Made by a program: the position numbers and the translations under genes | Notes under the pieces: generated by a model | What the model was told of the DNA's origin: nothing | The model's input: the letters and a program-made list of their open reading frames with translations, nothing else | Databases searched by the model: none | Shown: one piece after another, positions 17,649 through 26,202 of the stretch | Layout of the letters: every line of letters starts with the position of its first letter | How positions within the stretch are numbered: the first letter of the stretch is position 1 | Origin: an uncultured Pseudomonas sp. | GTDB taxonomy: Bacteria > Pseudomonadota > Gammaproteobacteria > Pseudomonadales > Pseudomonadaceae | DNA: 56,821 bases | Direction of reading: 5' to 3' | Assembly (NCBI RefSeq): GCF_913777995.1 | Contig: NZ_CAJYVE010000047.1 | Span: 1-56,821 of the forward strand

Positions 17649-18941
17649 TCAGGCGATACGCGACTGGGCGGCCGGCTCGGCGCTGGCGGCGGCGGGCGGA
17701 TAGTTCTGGTATTTGCGCTGGATGGCGATCTGGTCGGCGACATGCCGGGCATCGTGCCAGGCGCCCCAGATGAACGCCGATCCGCGACGGCTCAGCCAGG
17801 GCAGGCCGACGAAGTAGATACCCGGTTCGGCACCCACGCCCCGCTGGTGGCGCGGCTTGCCGTTGGCGTCGAAGGTGTCGACCTGCAGCCAGCTGAAATC
17901 GTTGGCGTAGCCGGTCGCCCAGATCACCGAGGTCACGCCGTGGGCCGCCAGGTCCAGTTCGCGCAGTGGCTCGCGAATGCACGCCGCATCCGGCACGCGC
18001 TCACGCGCCCCGGGCTCCTCCGGCATGTCCAGGCCGTTGCGCGCCACATAGGCGTCGGCGGCATCGAGCAGGGCCAGGTAGTTGGCGTCGCCGGCATCGA
18101 GGTTGTGCACCAGGTCGTCCTTGAAGCGCACCTTGCCATCGGCGAAGGTGTCGGTCAGGCCGACCAGGGTCATGCCGGCCTGGGCCAGGCGGCGGAAGTC
18201 CACGGTGTGCCCGCCGCGTGCGCCGCTGACGGCGATGGTCACGTGTTCGCGGCCCTTCTGCATGGTCTCGGTGTCCCACAGGCCGAGCACGCCCAACCAC
18301 CAGCAGAAGTCGCGGCCGCGATAGGCGCGCGGCGGACGGTCGTGGGGGCCGACCGACAGGTAGACACGCTTGCCGGCGCGCAGCAGTTCGTCGGCGATCT
18401 GTACGCCGGAAGAGCCGGCACCCACCACCAGGACCGCGCCTTCGGGCAGTTGCTGGGGGTTGAAGTACTGCGCGGAGTGGATCTGGTACAGGCCCTCGTC
18501 TTGTGGGGCGATGGCCGGAATCACCGGTTTCTGGAACGGCCCGGTGGCCACCACGACGCGTTGCGCATGCACGCTGCCTGCCGAGCTTTCGACGATGAAG
18601 CCGCTCTGGCCTTCGCAGCGGCTGACCCGGGTCACGGCCACGCCGGTGCGGATCGGTGCCTTGATGTGGCGGGCGTAGGTTTCGAAGTATTCGGCGATCT
18701 CGTCCTTGCCAGGGAAGCCGTCCGGGGGCGTCTGGAATTCCAGGCCCGGAAAGCGATCGTGCCAGGCCGGTCCGTTGGCCACCAGCGAGTCCCAGCGCCC
18801 GGTGCGCCAGGCTTCGGCAATGCGGCTCTTTTCCAGCACCAGGTGCTCGATGCCCAGGCGGCCCAGGTGTTCGCTCATCGCGACGCCGGCCTGTCCGGCG
18901 CCCACCACCAAAGTGTCGATCGTGGTCGGTAATTTGTTCAT
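17649..18941 (-). CDS. Flavin-containing monooxygenase-like oxidoreductase (CzcO type)
   Basis: A 430-residue FAD/NADPH oxidoreductase. The FAD dinucleotide motif GAGQAG is at residues 14-19 and the NADPH motif GAGSSG at 174-179, with ATGPFQKPVIP between them. The GLYQIHSAQY segment stands where the FMO fingerprint FxGxxxHxxxY is expected but is degenerate. A late ATGY (IWATGYANDF) is present. Such enzymes oxidise amines, thioethers or ketones (N-hydroxylation or Baeyer-Villiger reactions). The gene is fifth in the minus-strand operon, with 58 bases before the RidA-like gene. In this context it probably performs an oxygen-dependent step on a nitrogen-containing substrate; this is inference. 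Confidence 0.87.
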   Translation of the reverse strand: MNKLPTTIDTLVVGAGQAGVAMSEHLGRLGIEHLVLEKSRIAEAWRTGRWDSLVANGPAWHDRFPGLEFQTPPDGFPGKDEIAEYFETYARHIKAPIRTGVAVTRVSRCEGQSGFIVESSAGSVHAQRVVVATGPFQKPVIPAIAPQDEGLYQIHSAQYFNPQQLPEGAVLVVGAGSSGVQIADELLRAGKRVYLSVGPHDRPPRAYRGRDFCWWLGVLGLWDTETMQKGREHVTIAVSGARGGHTVDFRRLAQAGMTLVGLTDTFADGKVRFKDDLVHNLDAGDANYLALLDAADAYVARNGLDMPEEPGARERVPDAACIREPLRELDLAAHGVTSVIWATGYANDFSWLQVDTFDANGKPRHQRGVGAEPGIYFVGLPWLSRRGSAFIWGAWHDARHVADQIAIQRKYQNYPPAAASAEPAAQSRIA

Positions 18942-19050
18942 GACGGTACCCTTCGGCCGCCCGCTGGGGGTTCGGCCGTCAATCTGACAGTAGGAATCGA
19001 GTACGCGGCCCTGCTGTTGACTGCGTCCGGGCCGACGTCTTGTGTGCGTC

Positions 19051-19782
19051 TCAGTCCAGCACGGAAGGGTCCGCCTGGATCATCAGCGCCTTCATTTCGG
19101 CGAAGTGCTGCTCGGAAAAGTCGGTGATCTTTTCCCAGGCGCGTGCGGTCTTTTCCGCCACCTCGTCGGACAGCACGCGCAGCGGCTGGCCGGTGGACCA
19201 GGCGGCGACCAGCACCTGGCAGGCACGCTCCAGGGTCCAGATGTCGTCGAAGGCCTCGCCGATGGTCGGTGCGATCACCATCACCCCATGGTTGCCCATC
19301 AGCAGCCGCCGCTTGCCATCCAGCAGCCCGGCCAGGCGCGCGCCCTCGGCTTCGGTGTCGGCCATGCCGCCATACAGCTCGTCGATGGCCAGACGGTTGA
19401 AGTAGCGCGCGGTGTTCTGGTCGATGGGCGGTACGTGCGGCTTGGCCAGGCAGGCCACCGCCGTGGTGTAGACCGGATGCAGGTGCAGCACCACACGCGC
19501 TTCGGGCAGACGCCGGTGGATCTGTCCGTGAATCGACCAGGCGGTGGCGTCCACGTCGTCACGCTCGGCGTTGTGCGGGTCGTCCGCGTCGAGCAGCAGC
19601 AGGTCGCTGGCGCGGATGCGCGAAAAGTGCTTCCACTTCGGGTTGAGCAGGAAGCGCTTGCCGTCCTCGGACACGGCGGCACTGAAATGGTTGGCGACGG
19701 CTTCGTGCATGCCCAGGTGGGCAATGACGCGGAAGGTCGCCGCCAGGTCGATGCGCAGCTGTTCCTCGTGGGAGAGTGCCAT
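19051..19782 (-). CDS. Class II aldolase/adducin family protein
   Basis: A 243-residue zinc aldolase-fold protein. Residues near HEAVANHFSAAV, the zinc-site segment VVLHLHPVYTTAVACL and MGNHGVMVIAPT are the class II aldolase/adducin landmarks. Members split or decarboxylate 2-oxo or hydroxy acids, but many are uncharacterised. I chose the ATG at 19782 (MALSHEEQL), which has CTGGAGTGA upstream, over an in-frame ATG at 19812. A 109-base gap separates it from the monooxygenase gene and 51 bases from the binding-protein gene. It could cleave the carbon skeleton produced by the dioxygenase or monooxygenase; this is inference. Confidence 0.85.
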   Translation of the reverse strand: MALSHEEQLRIDLAATFRVIAHLGMHEAVANHFSAAVSEDGKRFLLNPKWKHFSRIRASDLLLLDADDPHNAERDDVDATAWSIHGQIHRRLPEARVVLHLHPVYTTAVACLAKPHVPPIDQNTARYFNRLAIDELYGGMADTEAEGARLAGLLDGKRRLLMGNHGVMVIAPTIGEAFDDIWTLERACQVLVAAWSTGQPLRVLSDEVAEKTARAWEKITDFSEQHFAEMKALMIQADPSVLD

Positions 19783-19833
19783 GGTCTTCACTCCAGAAGG
19801 GTCGTCTGCCAAACGCGGACGACCGGTGAGGGG

Positions 19834-20667
19834 TCAGGGTTTGGGCATCAGCTCGGCGATGTCCGCTTCGGTGGGGGCCTGGAAGTTGTACTTCTTCAGC
19901 AGGGCCGCGTATTCGGGGGTTGCGCTGTATTGCTTGAGGGCGTCGACCAGTGCGGTCTTCACCTCGTCGTTGCCTTTCTTCACGCCGAAGCCGTTGAGCA
20001 CCGGGTAGATCAGCGTGTCCGAGGAAATCACCAGGCGGTTGCCCAGCTTGTCGATCACCCCACGGGCCACGGCGGCGTCGGTGATCTGCGCCTCGACGGC
20101 CTTGGACAACAGCGCCTGGGTGGTCTGCGGGTCGGTGCCGAACTCGCTGATGGCGATCGGCTGCTTGCCGTTCTTCACGCAGTACTCGTCCGAGAGCTTG
20201 TGCAGTTGCTGCAGCCAGGAGGTCGCGCCCATCGAGCCGATCTTGTGGCCGCAGAAGTCTTCGGGGCGCTTGGGCTGATAGCTGCTGTCCTTGAGGGCGA
20301 TGATCGACTCGCCACTCTTGAGGTAGGGAATCATGTCGATGACTTTCATGCGCTCGGCGGTGATGTACATCGACGAGTTGACGATGTCGAAACGACCACC
20401 CTGCAGCCCGGTGATCAGGTTGGGAAAGCGCGTGTCGAGGGTTTCCACCTTGCGCCCCATGACCTTGCCCAGCCCGTCGAGGAACTCGATGTCGAAGCCG
20501 GCCGGCTGGTTGTTGTCCATGTACTCGTAGGGGAAGAAGGTCAGGTCCGAGCCTGCGCTGAGCTTGCCGGGTTGCTGGAAGGCCGAAGCGCCTGCCGAGG
20601 CCAGGGTGATCGCGGTGCCCAGCAGGGCGGTGGAAAGTGTTCGAGTCGAGACGCTTGGTCGTTTCAT
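19834..20667 (-). CDS. ABC transporter substrate-binding protein (polar amino acid family)
   Basis: A 277-residue periplasmic binding protein, SBP family 3. The start is the ATG at 20667 (MKRPSVSTRTL); the longer open frame runs antisense to the dioxygenase gene and is rejected. Residues 1-28 form a signal peptide ending in ASAGASA. The mature core has FFPYEYMDNNQPAGFDIEFLDGL-type and DTRFPNLITGLQGGRFD segments, typical of amino-acid and opine binders. A Cys pair (DFCGHKIG and DEYCVKNG) may form a disulfide. It surely serves the fused permease-ATPase encoded two genes upstream. The ligand is likely a zwitterionic or cationic amino-acid-like compound. Confidence 0.9.
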   Translation of the reverse strand: MKRPSVSTRTLSTALLGTAITLASAGASAFQQPGKLSAGSDLTFFPYEYMDNNQPAGFDIEFLDGLGKVMGRKVETLDTRFPNLITGLQGGRFDIVNSSMYITAERMKVIDMIPYLKSGESIIALKDSSYQPKRPEDFCGHKIGSMGATSWLQQLHKLSDEYCVKNGKQPIAISEFGTDPQTTQALLSKAVEAQITDAAVARGVIDKLGNRLVISSDTLIYPVLNGFGVKKGNDEVKTALVDALKQYSATPEYAALLKKYNFQAPTEADIAELMPKP

Positions 20668-20695
20668 GACGATGCTCCGCTGAGTGGGTAAAGGA

Positions 20696-21568
20696 TCAAC
20701 TGGCGGCCTGGTCGAGCCCGGCCTGTTGTACGAAGAAGGAAGCGCCGCGGGGCTTCTGCGGCAGGCGCACGCTGTTGGCGACGCTGCGTACCAGGCCGCT
20801 TTCCTGACCGGCGACCAGTACGCCGCAATGCTCGCTGGGCAGCGGGTTGTCGCCGAAGGGCAGGGCGTCCTCGGCGGCGTACACGCTGATGAACAGGGTG
20901 CGTGGCAGTTCGGTGTTGTTGGGGCTGGAGGCATGCAGCAGGCGGGTGTGCATGAAGCACACCGAGCCGGCCGGGCCGTAGCAGGCCACCGGCTGGCCGC
21001 AATGCTCGGCCACCACCTGGTCGTCGACGGCGCCGGTGAAGCGCCCGTCCTGCCAGTGCGACCACAGCGGGCCTTTGTGGCTGCCACGGATCACAGTCAG
21101 CGGACCGTTCTGCGGGGTCACTTCGCTGACCATCAGCAGGGCGGTGACCACGTCGTCATTGCTGTGCGGGGTGAACAGAAAATCCTGGTGCCATTTCACC
21201 TGGGTGGCGGTGTGCGGCAGCTTGGAGTTGATCTTGCTGTGGTGAAAGCGCGTGCCGCTGCCGCCGATCAGCTGTGCGGCGATGGTGGCCATCCGTGACT
21301 TGAACGCCACTTCGCGGTAGGCCGGTGAGATCTCGGTCGGCGAACTCACCCGGCGCAGCGAGGGGTGAGTGGCGCTGTGATCGCTTTCGATGTCGAAGCG
21401 CGGGCGGCCGTCCTGGGTCTTGCCCCAAGGCTGGGTGTGGCTGCGGCTGTCTTCCACCCACAGGTCGAAGTCGCCCTGCAGGGCAATGAGTTCTTCCTCC
21501 GACAGCACGTTCTCGACGACCAGGAATCCGTCCCGGTGAAACTGTTCGATCTGCGATTGTTCGAGCAT
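20696..21568 (-). CDS. PhyH-family Fe(II)/2-oxoglutarate dioxygenase
   Basis: A 290-residue phytanoyl-CoA dioxygenase-fold enzyme. The iron triad is readable: H127 and D129 in KWHQDF and H212 in LLHASSPN. R223 follows eleven residues later, where the 2-oxoglutarate-binding Arg is expected. A GPLTVIRGSHKG stretch is typical of the family, which includes ectoine hydroxylase and many small-molecule hydroxylases. It lies between the fused transporter gene (33-base gap) and the binding-protein gene (28-base gap). Placement inside an uptake operon suggests it hydroxylates the imported substrate or releases an N- or O-alkyl group. The exact substrate is unknown. Confidence 0.88.
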   Translation of the reverse strand: MLEQSQIEQFHRDGFLVVENVLSEEELIALQGDFDLWVEDSRSHTQPWGKTQDGRPRFDIESDHSATHPSLRRVSSPTEISPAYREVAFKSRMATIAAQLIGGSGTRFHHSKINSKLPHTATQVKWHQDFLFTPHSNDDVVTALLMVSEVTPQNGPLTVIRGSHKGPLWSHWQDGRFTGAVDDQVVAEHCGQPVACYGPAGSVCFMHTRLLHASSPNNTELPRTLFISVYAAEDALPFGDNPLPSEHCGVLVAGQESGLVRSVANSVRLPQKPRGASFFVQQAGLDQAAS

Positions 21569-21601
21569 GGCTTAGGTTTTCCGAGTAAGTGGGTGGAAAG
21601 C

Positions 21602-23122
21602 TCAGGCGAGCGACACATCCTTGAGAAAGGCCTCGACCCGTGGGTGCTGGCCATTGCGCAGAACCTGGGGGGCGTCGTCGCACACCACCCGGCCCTTTTC
21701 CATGAAGACGATGCGGTCCGAGACCTTGAAGGCGAAGTTCATCTCGTGGGTGACGATCACCATGGTGATGCCCTCCTGGGCCAGCGACTCGATCACTTGC
21801 AGTACCTCGTTGACCTTCTCCGGGTCGAGGGCCGAGGTCGGCTCGTCGAACAGCATGATTTGCGGGCGCATCATCAGCGCGCGGGCAATGGCCACGCGCT
21901 GTTGCTGGCCGCCGGACAGCTGGTGCGGGTACTTCCAGGCGTGATCGAGCATGCCGACCTTGTGCAGCAGCGCGTAGGCCTGCTGCTTGAGCGCGGCGGG
22001 TTCGTCCAGGTGGTGGTAGCGCGGGGCGAGCAGCAGGTTGTCGAGCACGCTCAGGTGCGGGAACAGGTTGAAGCTCTGGAACACCATGCCGATGTTCAGG
22101 CGGTGCTCGGTGTGTTCGATGAAGCGGGGCTTCTGCGCGCCGTCCTTGCGCAGGTGGATGAACGGCTGGCCGTTGATCTGGATCTCGCCGTTGTCGAGCT
22201 GTTCCAGGCCATTGAGCAGGCGGATCAAGGTGGTCTTGCCGGAGCCCGACGGGCCGATCACCGACACTACTTCACCGGGCTTGACCTGCAGGTTGACCGA
22301 GCCGAGCACCTCGACATCGTTGTACGCCTTGTGCAGCCGCGCAGCCTGCAGGGCGGGGGTGTGCAGGTCGAGCACCGGGCGCTGCACGGCGGCGGCCTGC
22401 TGGGTGGCCAGGGCCAGCACCTGCTCGTCGGGGGTACGGGTCACTTCACGCTGGGTGACATCGAGGAAGCGTTCCAGGCGTTTGAGCAGGAAGTCGAACA
22501 CGGTGACGATCAGCACGTAGTAGAAGGCCACGGCAGCCATGGTTTCCATGACCAGGAAGTTCTGTGAATACAGGCGCTGGCCGACCATCAGGATCTCGGT
22601 CAGGGAAATCACCGAGACCAGCGAACTCAGCTTGACGATGGAGATGTACTCGTTGGCCAGCGACGGCAAGGCTACACGCAGCGCCTGGGGGATCACCACG
22701 CGCCATTGCGTGCCCAGAAAACGCAGGCCCAGGGCTCGTGCCGCTTCACCCTGGCCCTTGGGAATCGACAGCAGGCCGCCACGGTGGATCTCGGCGACGT
22801 AGGCGGTCTCGCAGATCACCAGGGCGATGAGACCGGCCCAGAAGGGGTTGGCCAGCACCGCCGAAGTGGCCGGGATGGCCTGCGGCAGGTTGTAGATGAA
22901 GATCAGCAGCACCAGCAGTGGCACGCTGCGGAAGAACCAGATGTAGCCCCGCGCGGGCAGGTTGAGTGCGGGTAAGCGGGACTGCTTGGCCAGGGCGACG
23001 AAAAACCCCAGGGCGATGCTGATGACCCAGGTCAGGGTGCTGAGCTTGATGACCGTCCAGGTGGCCAGCCAAAACTGTGTATCGCCAAAAAGGCCGAACA
23101 TGTATTTCCAGTCGAAGGTCAT
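21602..23122 (-). CDS. Fused amino-acid ABC transporter permease-ATPase
   Basis: A 506-residue single polypeptide joining a HisM-type permease (residues ~1-222) to a GlnQ/HisP-type ATPase (~255-506), linked by ~35 polar residues. The permease half has about five membrane helices and the EAA loop GEAARALGLRFLGTQW (125-140). The ATPase half has Walker A GPSGSGKTT (290-298), Q349, signature LSGGQ (402-406), Walker B IMLFDE (422-427) and a switch His in VIVTHEM. These are usually separate proteins. The fusion is in one uninterrupted frame with all motifs intact. It is the first gene of the minus-strand operon, divergent from the LysR gene, and would need to dimerise to form a complete importer with the downstream binding protein. 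Confidence 0.92.
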   Translation of the reverse strand: MTFDWKYMFGLFGDTQFWLATWTVIKLSTLTWVISIALGFFVALAKQSRLPALNLPARGYIWFFRSVPLLVLLIFIYNLPQAIPATSAVLANPFWAGLIALVICETAYVAEIHRGGLLSIPKGQGEAARALGLRFLGTQWRVVIPQALRVALPSLANEYISIVKLSSLVSVISLTEILMVGQRLYSQNFLVMETMAAVAFYYVLIVTVFDFLLKRLERFLDVTQREVTRTPDEQVLALATQQAAAVQRPVLDLHTPALQAARLHKAYNDVEVLGSVNLQVKPGEVVSVIGPSGSGKTTLIRLLNGLEQLDNGEIQINGQPFIHLRKDGAQKPRFIEHTEHRLNIGMVFQSFNLFPHLSVLDNLLLAPRYHHLDEPAALKQQAYALLHKVGMLDHAWKYPHQLSGGQQQRVAIARALMMRPQIMLFDEPTSALDPEKVNEVLQVIESLAQEGITMVIVTHEMNFAFKVSDRIVFMEKGRVVCDDAPQVLRNGQHPRVEAFLKDVSLA

Positions 23123-23241
23123 CGTTATCAGGCCCGTTTGAGGAATGTGAAGTGCACGCTTAGTTGTGAGCGCCGTGTACCGATGCCTACAGAATCAATA
23201 ACCGAGTGACTTATCGTCAATTAGAAAATTACGTGCCTTTG

Positions 23242-23258
23242 CATAGGATTGTCCTATG
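23242..23258. promoter_or_regulatory. LysR-type operator palindrome
   Basis: CATAGGATTGTCCTATG is a perfect 7+3+7 palindrome and contains T-N11-A, the LysR box. It lies 119 bases upstream of the transporter ATG and 251 bases before the LysR gene, inside the 387-base divergent gap 23123-23509. No other strong motif is seen in that gap, which is markedly AT-rich around the palindrome. Confidence 0.65.
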
Positions 23259-23509
23259 TTAGTTATTGAGCTAGTTGTCCGGCTGACGGTGTTCAGTAAT
23301 ATGCTCTACGAGGGTGCGTGGCGCTGCTCATGGCCCGGATTTGCAGTATTTTGGTGCGCATTGGCAGGCCGGGTTCGGGTGTGGTTTTTAGCCATGTAGC
23401 GGATTTAACGGCGGTTTTACTGGGCGTGGCGGGCGTGGCACGGCTTTCGCTTGTGGATTGCAAACTATTCAGAAATCTGCACTGAAAAGTTTTTGGCTAT
23501 GGAGTTGTG

Positions 23510-24445
23510 ATGACCCACTTTACGTTGAGACAACTTCGATACTTTGTCGCCGTGGTCGAAGAAGACAGTATTGTCGAGGCCGCTCGACAATTGCATATCT
23601 CCCAGCCGTCCATTTCGGTGGCCATCAAGAATCTTGAAGAAAGTTTCAGTCAGAAGTTATTCATTCGGCATCACGCCCAAGGCGTTTCGCTGACCGCCAG
23701 CGGTCGCCGGCTGTATGAAAAAGCCAAGGAATTGCTGAGGCTCTCCTACGAGCTTGAACAGAACGCTCGTGCCGAGAACGAAATGGTCTCCGGCACCATC
23801 GCCATCGGCTGTTTCGAGTCGGCAGCGCCGCTGTACATGCCGCGCCTGGTGGCCGGTTTCAAGCGGCATTACCCGGAGATCACCATCCAGCTGCACGACG
23901 GCGAGCAGCACGAGCTGATGCATGGCGTGCACCGGGGGCGCTTCGACCTGGTGTTCCTCTACGACCTGGAGCTGGGTGACTCGATCAACAAGGAAAAGCT
24001 CAACGCCCCGCACAAGCCCTATGCGCTGCTGCCGGCAGCGCATCCGCTGGCCGGCAAGAAGGCCGTGACCCTCAAGGAGCTGAGCCGCGAACCGATGATC
24101 CTGCTCGACGTGGTGCCAAGCCGGAACTACTTCATCGACATCTTCAAGGAGAAGGGCTATCACCCGACGGTCGCCTACAGCTCGCCCTCGATCGAAATGG
24201 TGCGTTGCATGGTCGGCCAGGGCCTGGGCTTCTCGGTGCTGGTCACCCGCCCGACCACCGACCTGACCTACGACGGCAAGCGCCTGGCGCAGGTCAACAT
24301 CCATGACGAAATGCCTGCGTCGACCTTCATCATGGCCTACCTGCGCAACAACGAACCCACCAAGGCCACGCGGCTGTTCATGGACTACTGCCGCGATTTC
24401 GATCTGTCGCCGGTCATCAAGGAAGACGAGCCGTACGCTGTATGA
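23510..24445 (+). CDS. LysR-family transcriptional regulator
   Basis: A 311-residue LysR regulator. The N-terminal helix-turn-helix covers about residues 3-62 (LRQLRYFVAVVEEDS, AARQLHISQPSISVAIKNLEE). The rest is a periplasmic-binding-protein-like effector domain (GTIAIGCFESAAPLYMPRLV). An in-frame GTG at 23507 is also possible, but GGAG at 23501-23504 is better spaced for the ATG at 23510. It is divergent from the eight-gene operon and shares with it a gap carrying a perfect T-N11-A palindrome. It most likely activates that operon when its substrate or an intermediate is present; the effector is unknown. Confidence 0.92.
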   Translation: MTHFTLRQLRYFVAVVEEDSIVEAARQLHISQPSISVAIKNLEESFSQKLFIRHHAQGVSLTASGRRLYEKAKELLRLSYELEQNARAENEMVSGTIAIGCFESAAPLYMPRLVAGFKRHYPEITIQLHDGEQHELMHGVHRGRFDLVFLYDLELGDSINKEKLNAPHKPYALLPAAHPLAGKKAVTLKELSREPMILLDVVPSRNYFIDIFKEKGYHPTVAYSSPSIEMVRCMVGQGLGFSVLVTRPTTDLTYDGKRLAQVNIHDEMPASTFIMAYLRNNEPTKATRLFMDYCRDFDLSPVIKEDEPYAV

Positions 24446-24561
24446 GGCGACGGGGCGGCCCTTGTGCAGCGCAGGTCTTTTGTTGTGTACGGCAGCCGCA
24501 CACTGCCTGTCTGGGCGCTGGCCTGTTCTAATGGCGGCTTTCCCGGCTCAGGTAGCATGCC

Positions 24562-25614
24562 TTGACTCGATCCGCCTTCGCTCTATTGCTTGCCCTTGTG
24601 GCGTCCCCTGTTCTGGCAGCCGATGAAGCACCGCTTTATCGCGACATCAAGGATTGGCTGGTGGGTTGCGACAATACCCGCGCCTGCACCGCCATCGCGG
24701 CCGTACAAGCGCGTTACGACACCGGAACCGACACCTACAGCCTGCGCGTGACCCGTGAGGCGGGGCCGGGCGGTGAGTTGCGCGTGGGGCTGTTCAGTTA
24801 CAACCCGCCCACCGGCCAGCCGCTGCTCGACGGCCAGCCGCTGAGCATTCGCCTGGGCCCCGGACGGCCCGATACCGGCGATGTTGGGGAAGTCTTCGCC
24901 GTGCAGGGCGACAGCGCACAGCGTCTGCTCGCCGAGCTGCGCAATGGCAAGCAACTGAGCCTGCCGGTGGCTGACGGCGTGGTCGTGGCCTCGCTGTCTG
25001 GCATGAGCGCCGCGTTGCTGTTGATGGACTCCGTACAGGGGCGGATCGGTTCCACCACGGCGCTGGTACGCCAGGGGCCGGCGCCTGCCTCGAGCGTACC
25101 GACGGCACCGGCGCCCCCCTCGTTGCCGGCCTGGCAGGCTCCGGCGCCGCTGAGTCCGGTCGATAGCCAGCGGCTGTTGGATACGGTGATGGTCACTACA
25201 CGGGCGCAATGGCAGGCCGAGGTGTATGAGGACAGCCCTCCCGAGGGCAAGGCGTTTGCCCTTACTGCGAACCAGGCGCTGGTGATCATCAAGACCGGTT
25301 GTGCGGCGTATAACTGCACCTACAGCCTGTACCAGGTGCCGCTCGCGCACCCTGACCAGGCCCGCCCGATCAATATGGCCGAAATGTCCCGCTGGCCGGA
25401 CCTGCAGCCCACCGGCGAGGTGGACTTCGACCCGGTCACTGGCGAGTTGAGCAGCCTGCAGCTGGCCATGGGCATGGGCGGTTGTGGCACTTCGGCGCGC
25501 TGGCGCTACGACCGTGAGCAATTCAGGTTGACGCACCTGGCGCAGATGGGCGTTTGCATGGGGCTGAATGAAGCCCAGTGGCCGGTGTTGTGGCGCACCG
25601 TGGACGCGCCATGA
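24562..25614 (+). CDS. DUF1176 family exported protein
   Basis: A 350-residue protein of the DUF1176 family, function unknown. It starts at TTG; CAGG stands nine to twelve bases upstream, and residues 1-20 make a clear signal peptide ending ASPVLAA, which supports this start. Recognisable parts are PLYRDIKDWLVGCDNTRACTA and a C-terminal QLAMGMGGCGTSARWRYDREQFRL-type region with conserved Cys residues likely to form disulfides. A proline/alanine linker lies around residues 170-195. It should be periplasmic or lipid-free exported. It is tail-to-tail with the thioesterase-like gene (12-base gap). Confidence 0.82.
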   Translation: MTRSAFALLLALVASPVLAADEAPLYRDIKDWLVGCDNTRACTAIAAVQARYDTGTDTYSLRVTREAGPGGELRVGLFSYNPPTGQPLLDGQPLSIRLGPGRPDTGDVGEVFAVQGDSAQRLLAELRNGKQLSLPVADGVVVASLSGMSAALLLMDSVQGRIGSTTALVRQGPAPASSVPTAPAPPSLPAWQAPAPLSPVDSQRLLDTVMVTTRAQWQAEVYEDSPPEGKAFALTANQALVIIKTGCAAYNCTYSLYQVPLAHPDQARPINMAEMSRWPDLQPTGEVDFDPVTGELSSLQLAMGMGGCGTSARWRYDREQFRLTHLAQMGVCMGLNEAQWPVLWRTVDAP

Positions 25615-25626
25615 TCGACAGGCCGC

Positions 25627-26187
25627 TCAGCGGCCCGTCACGGCACCGCCAGCCTGTTCTTCGTCACGCAGGCCGGCGCTCAGCTCATCGCAACTGGCTG
25701 ACCAGCGTGCCAGCCACTCGGGCAATGGCGGTGAATGCTGCAGCCCCATTTCGGCGATGAGTTCAGCGGGCGCGAGGTTGCCCTTGGGGCCGCGAAACAG
25801 ACCGCGCATGATCACCACGCCAACCGTGCGGCCGTCCTTGACGAAGCGATGCTCGATGAAGCTCCACTTGTCGTCCCAGCCCAGCAGGCGTGTGTGAATC
25901 TCGAAACGCTCGAACAGTTTCAGTTCTCGCCTGAACTTGCCCCAGACATCACCGACGATCGGCCGCGCCCGATGCCGCAGCGCGGCGCGGAAGGCACCGC
26001 TGCGCAGCACGTAGTCCATACGCCCTACGTCGGCGAGGGTGAAGTAGCGGCCATTGGTGACGTGACGGTTCAAGTCCAGGTCCAGCGGCCATACCCGCAT
26101 CGGAATTACCGTGACGGCCAGGCCGTCGACCGGTCTGCGCCAGGGACGGCGCAGCAGCATGAAGATCAAGCGAAACCACAGATTCAT
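25627..26187 (-). CDS. Thioesterase-like (hotdog fold) protein
   Basis: A 186-residue protein resembling 4-hydroxybenzoyl-CoA/acyl-CoA thioesterases of the THEM6-like group. The hotdog landmark DLNRHVTNGRYFTLADVGRMD is at about residues 38-58. The N-terminus MNLWFRLIFMLLRRPWR is hydrophobic and basic and may anchor it to the membrane. Two starts are possible: 26202 (MQASF) and 26187 (MNLWF). I chose the latter because the anchor begins there and homologues I recall begin so; neither has a strong ribosome binding site. It is a single gene, convergent with the DUF1176 gene. Confidence 0.75.
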   Translation of the reverse strand: MNLWFRLIFMLLRRPWRRPVDGLAVTVIPMRVWPLDLDLNRHVTNGRYFTLADVGRMDYVLRSGAFRAALRHRARPIVGDVWGKFRRELKLFERFEIHTRLLGWDDKWSFIEHRFVKDGRTVGVVIMRGLFRGPKGNLAPAELIAEMGLQHSPPLPEWLARWSASCDELSAGLRDEEQAGGAVTGR

Positions 26188-26202
26188 GAACGAGGCCTGC
26201 AT

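Noticed and set aside
21602-23122. The permease-ATPase fusion as a frameshift artefact
   Set aside because: Both halves are complete, in the same frame, and the linker is an ordinary polar segment. I keep it as a real fusion, though resequencing would settle it.
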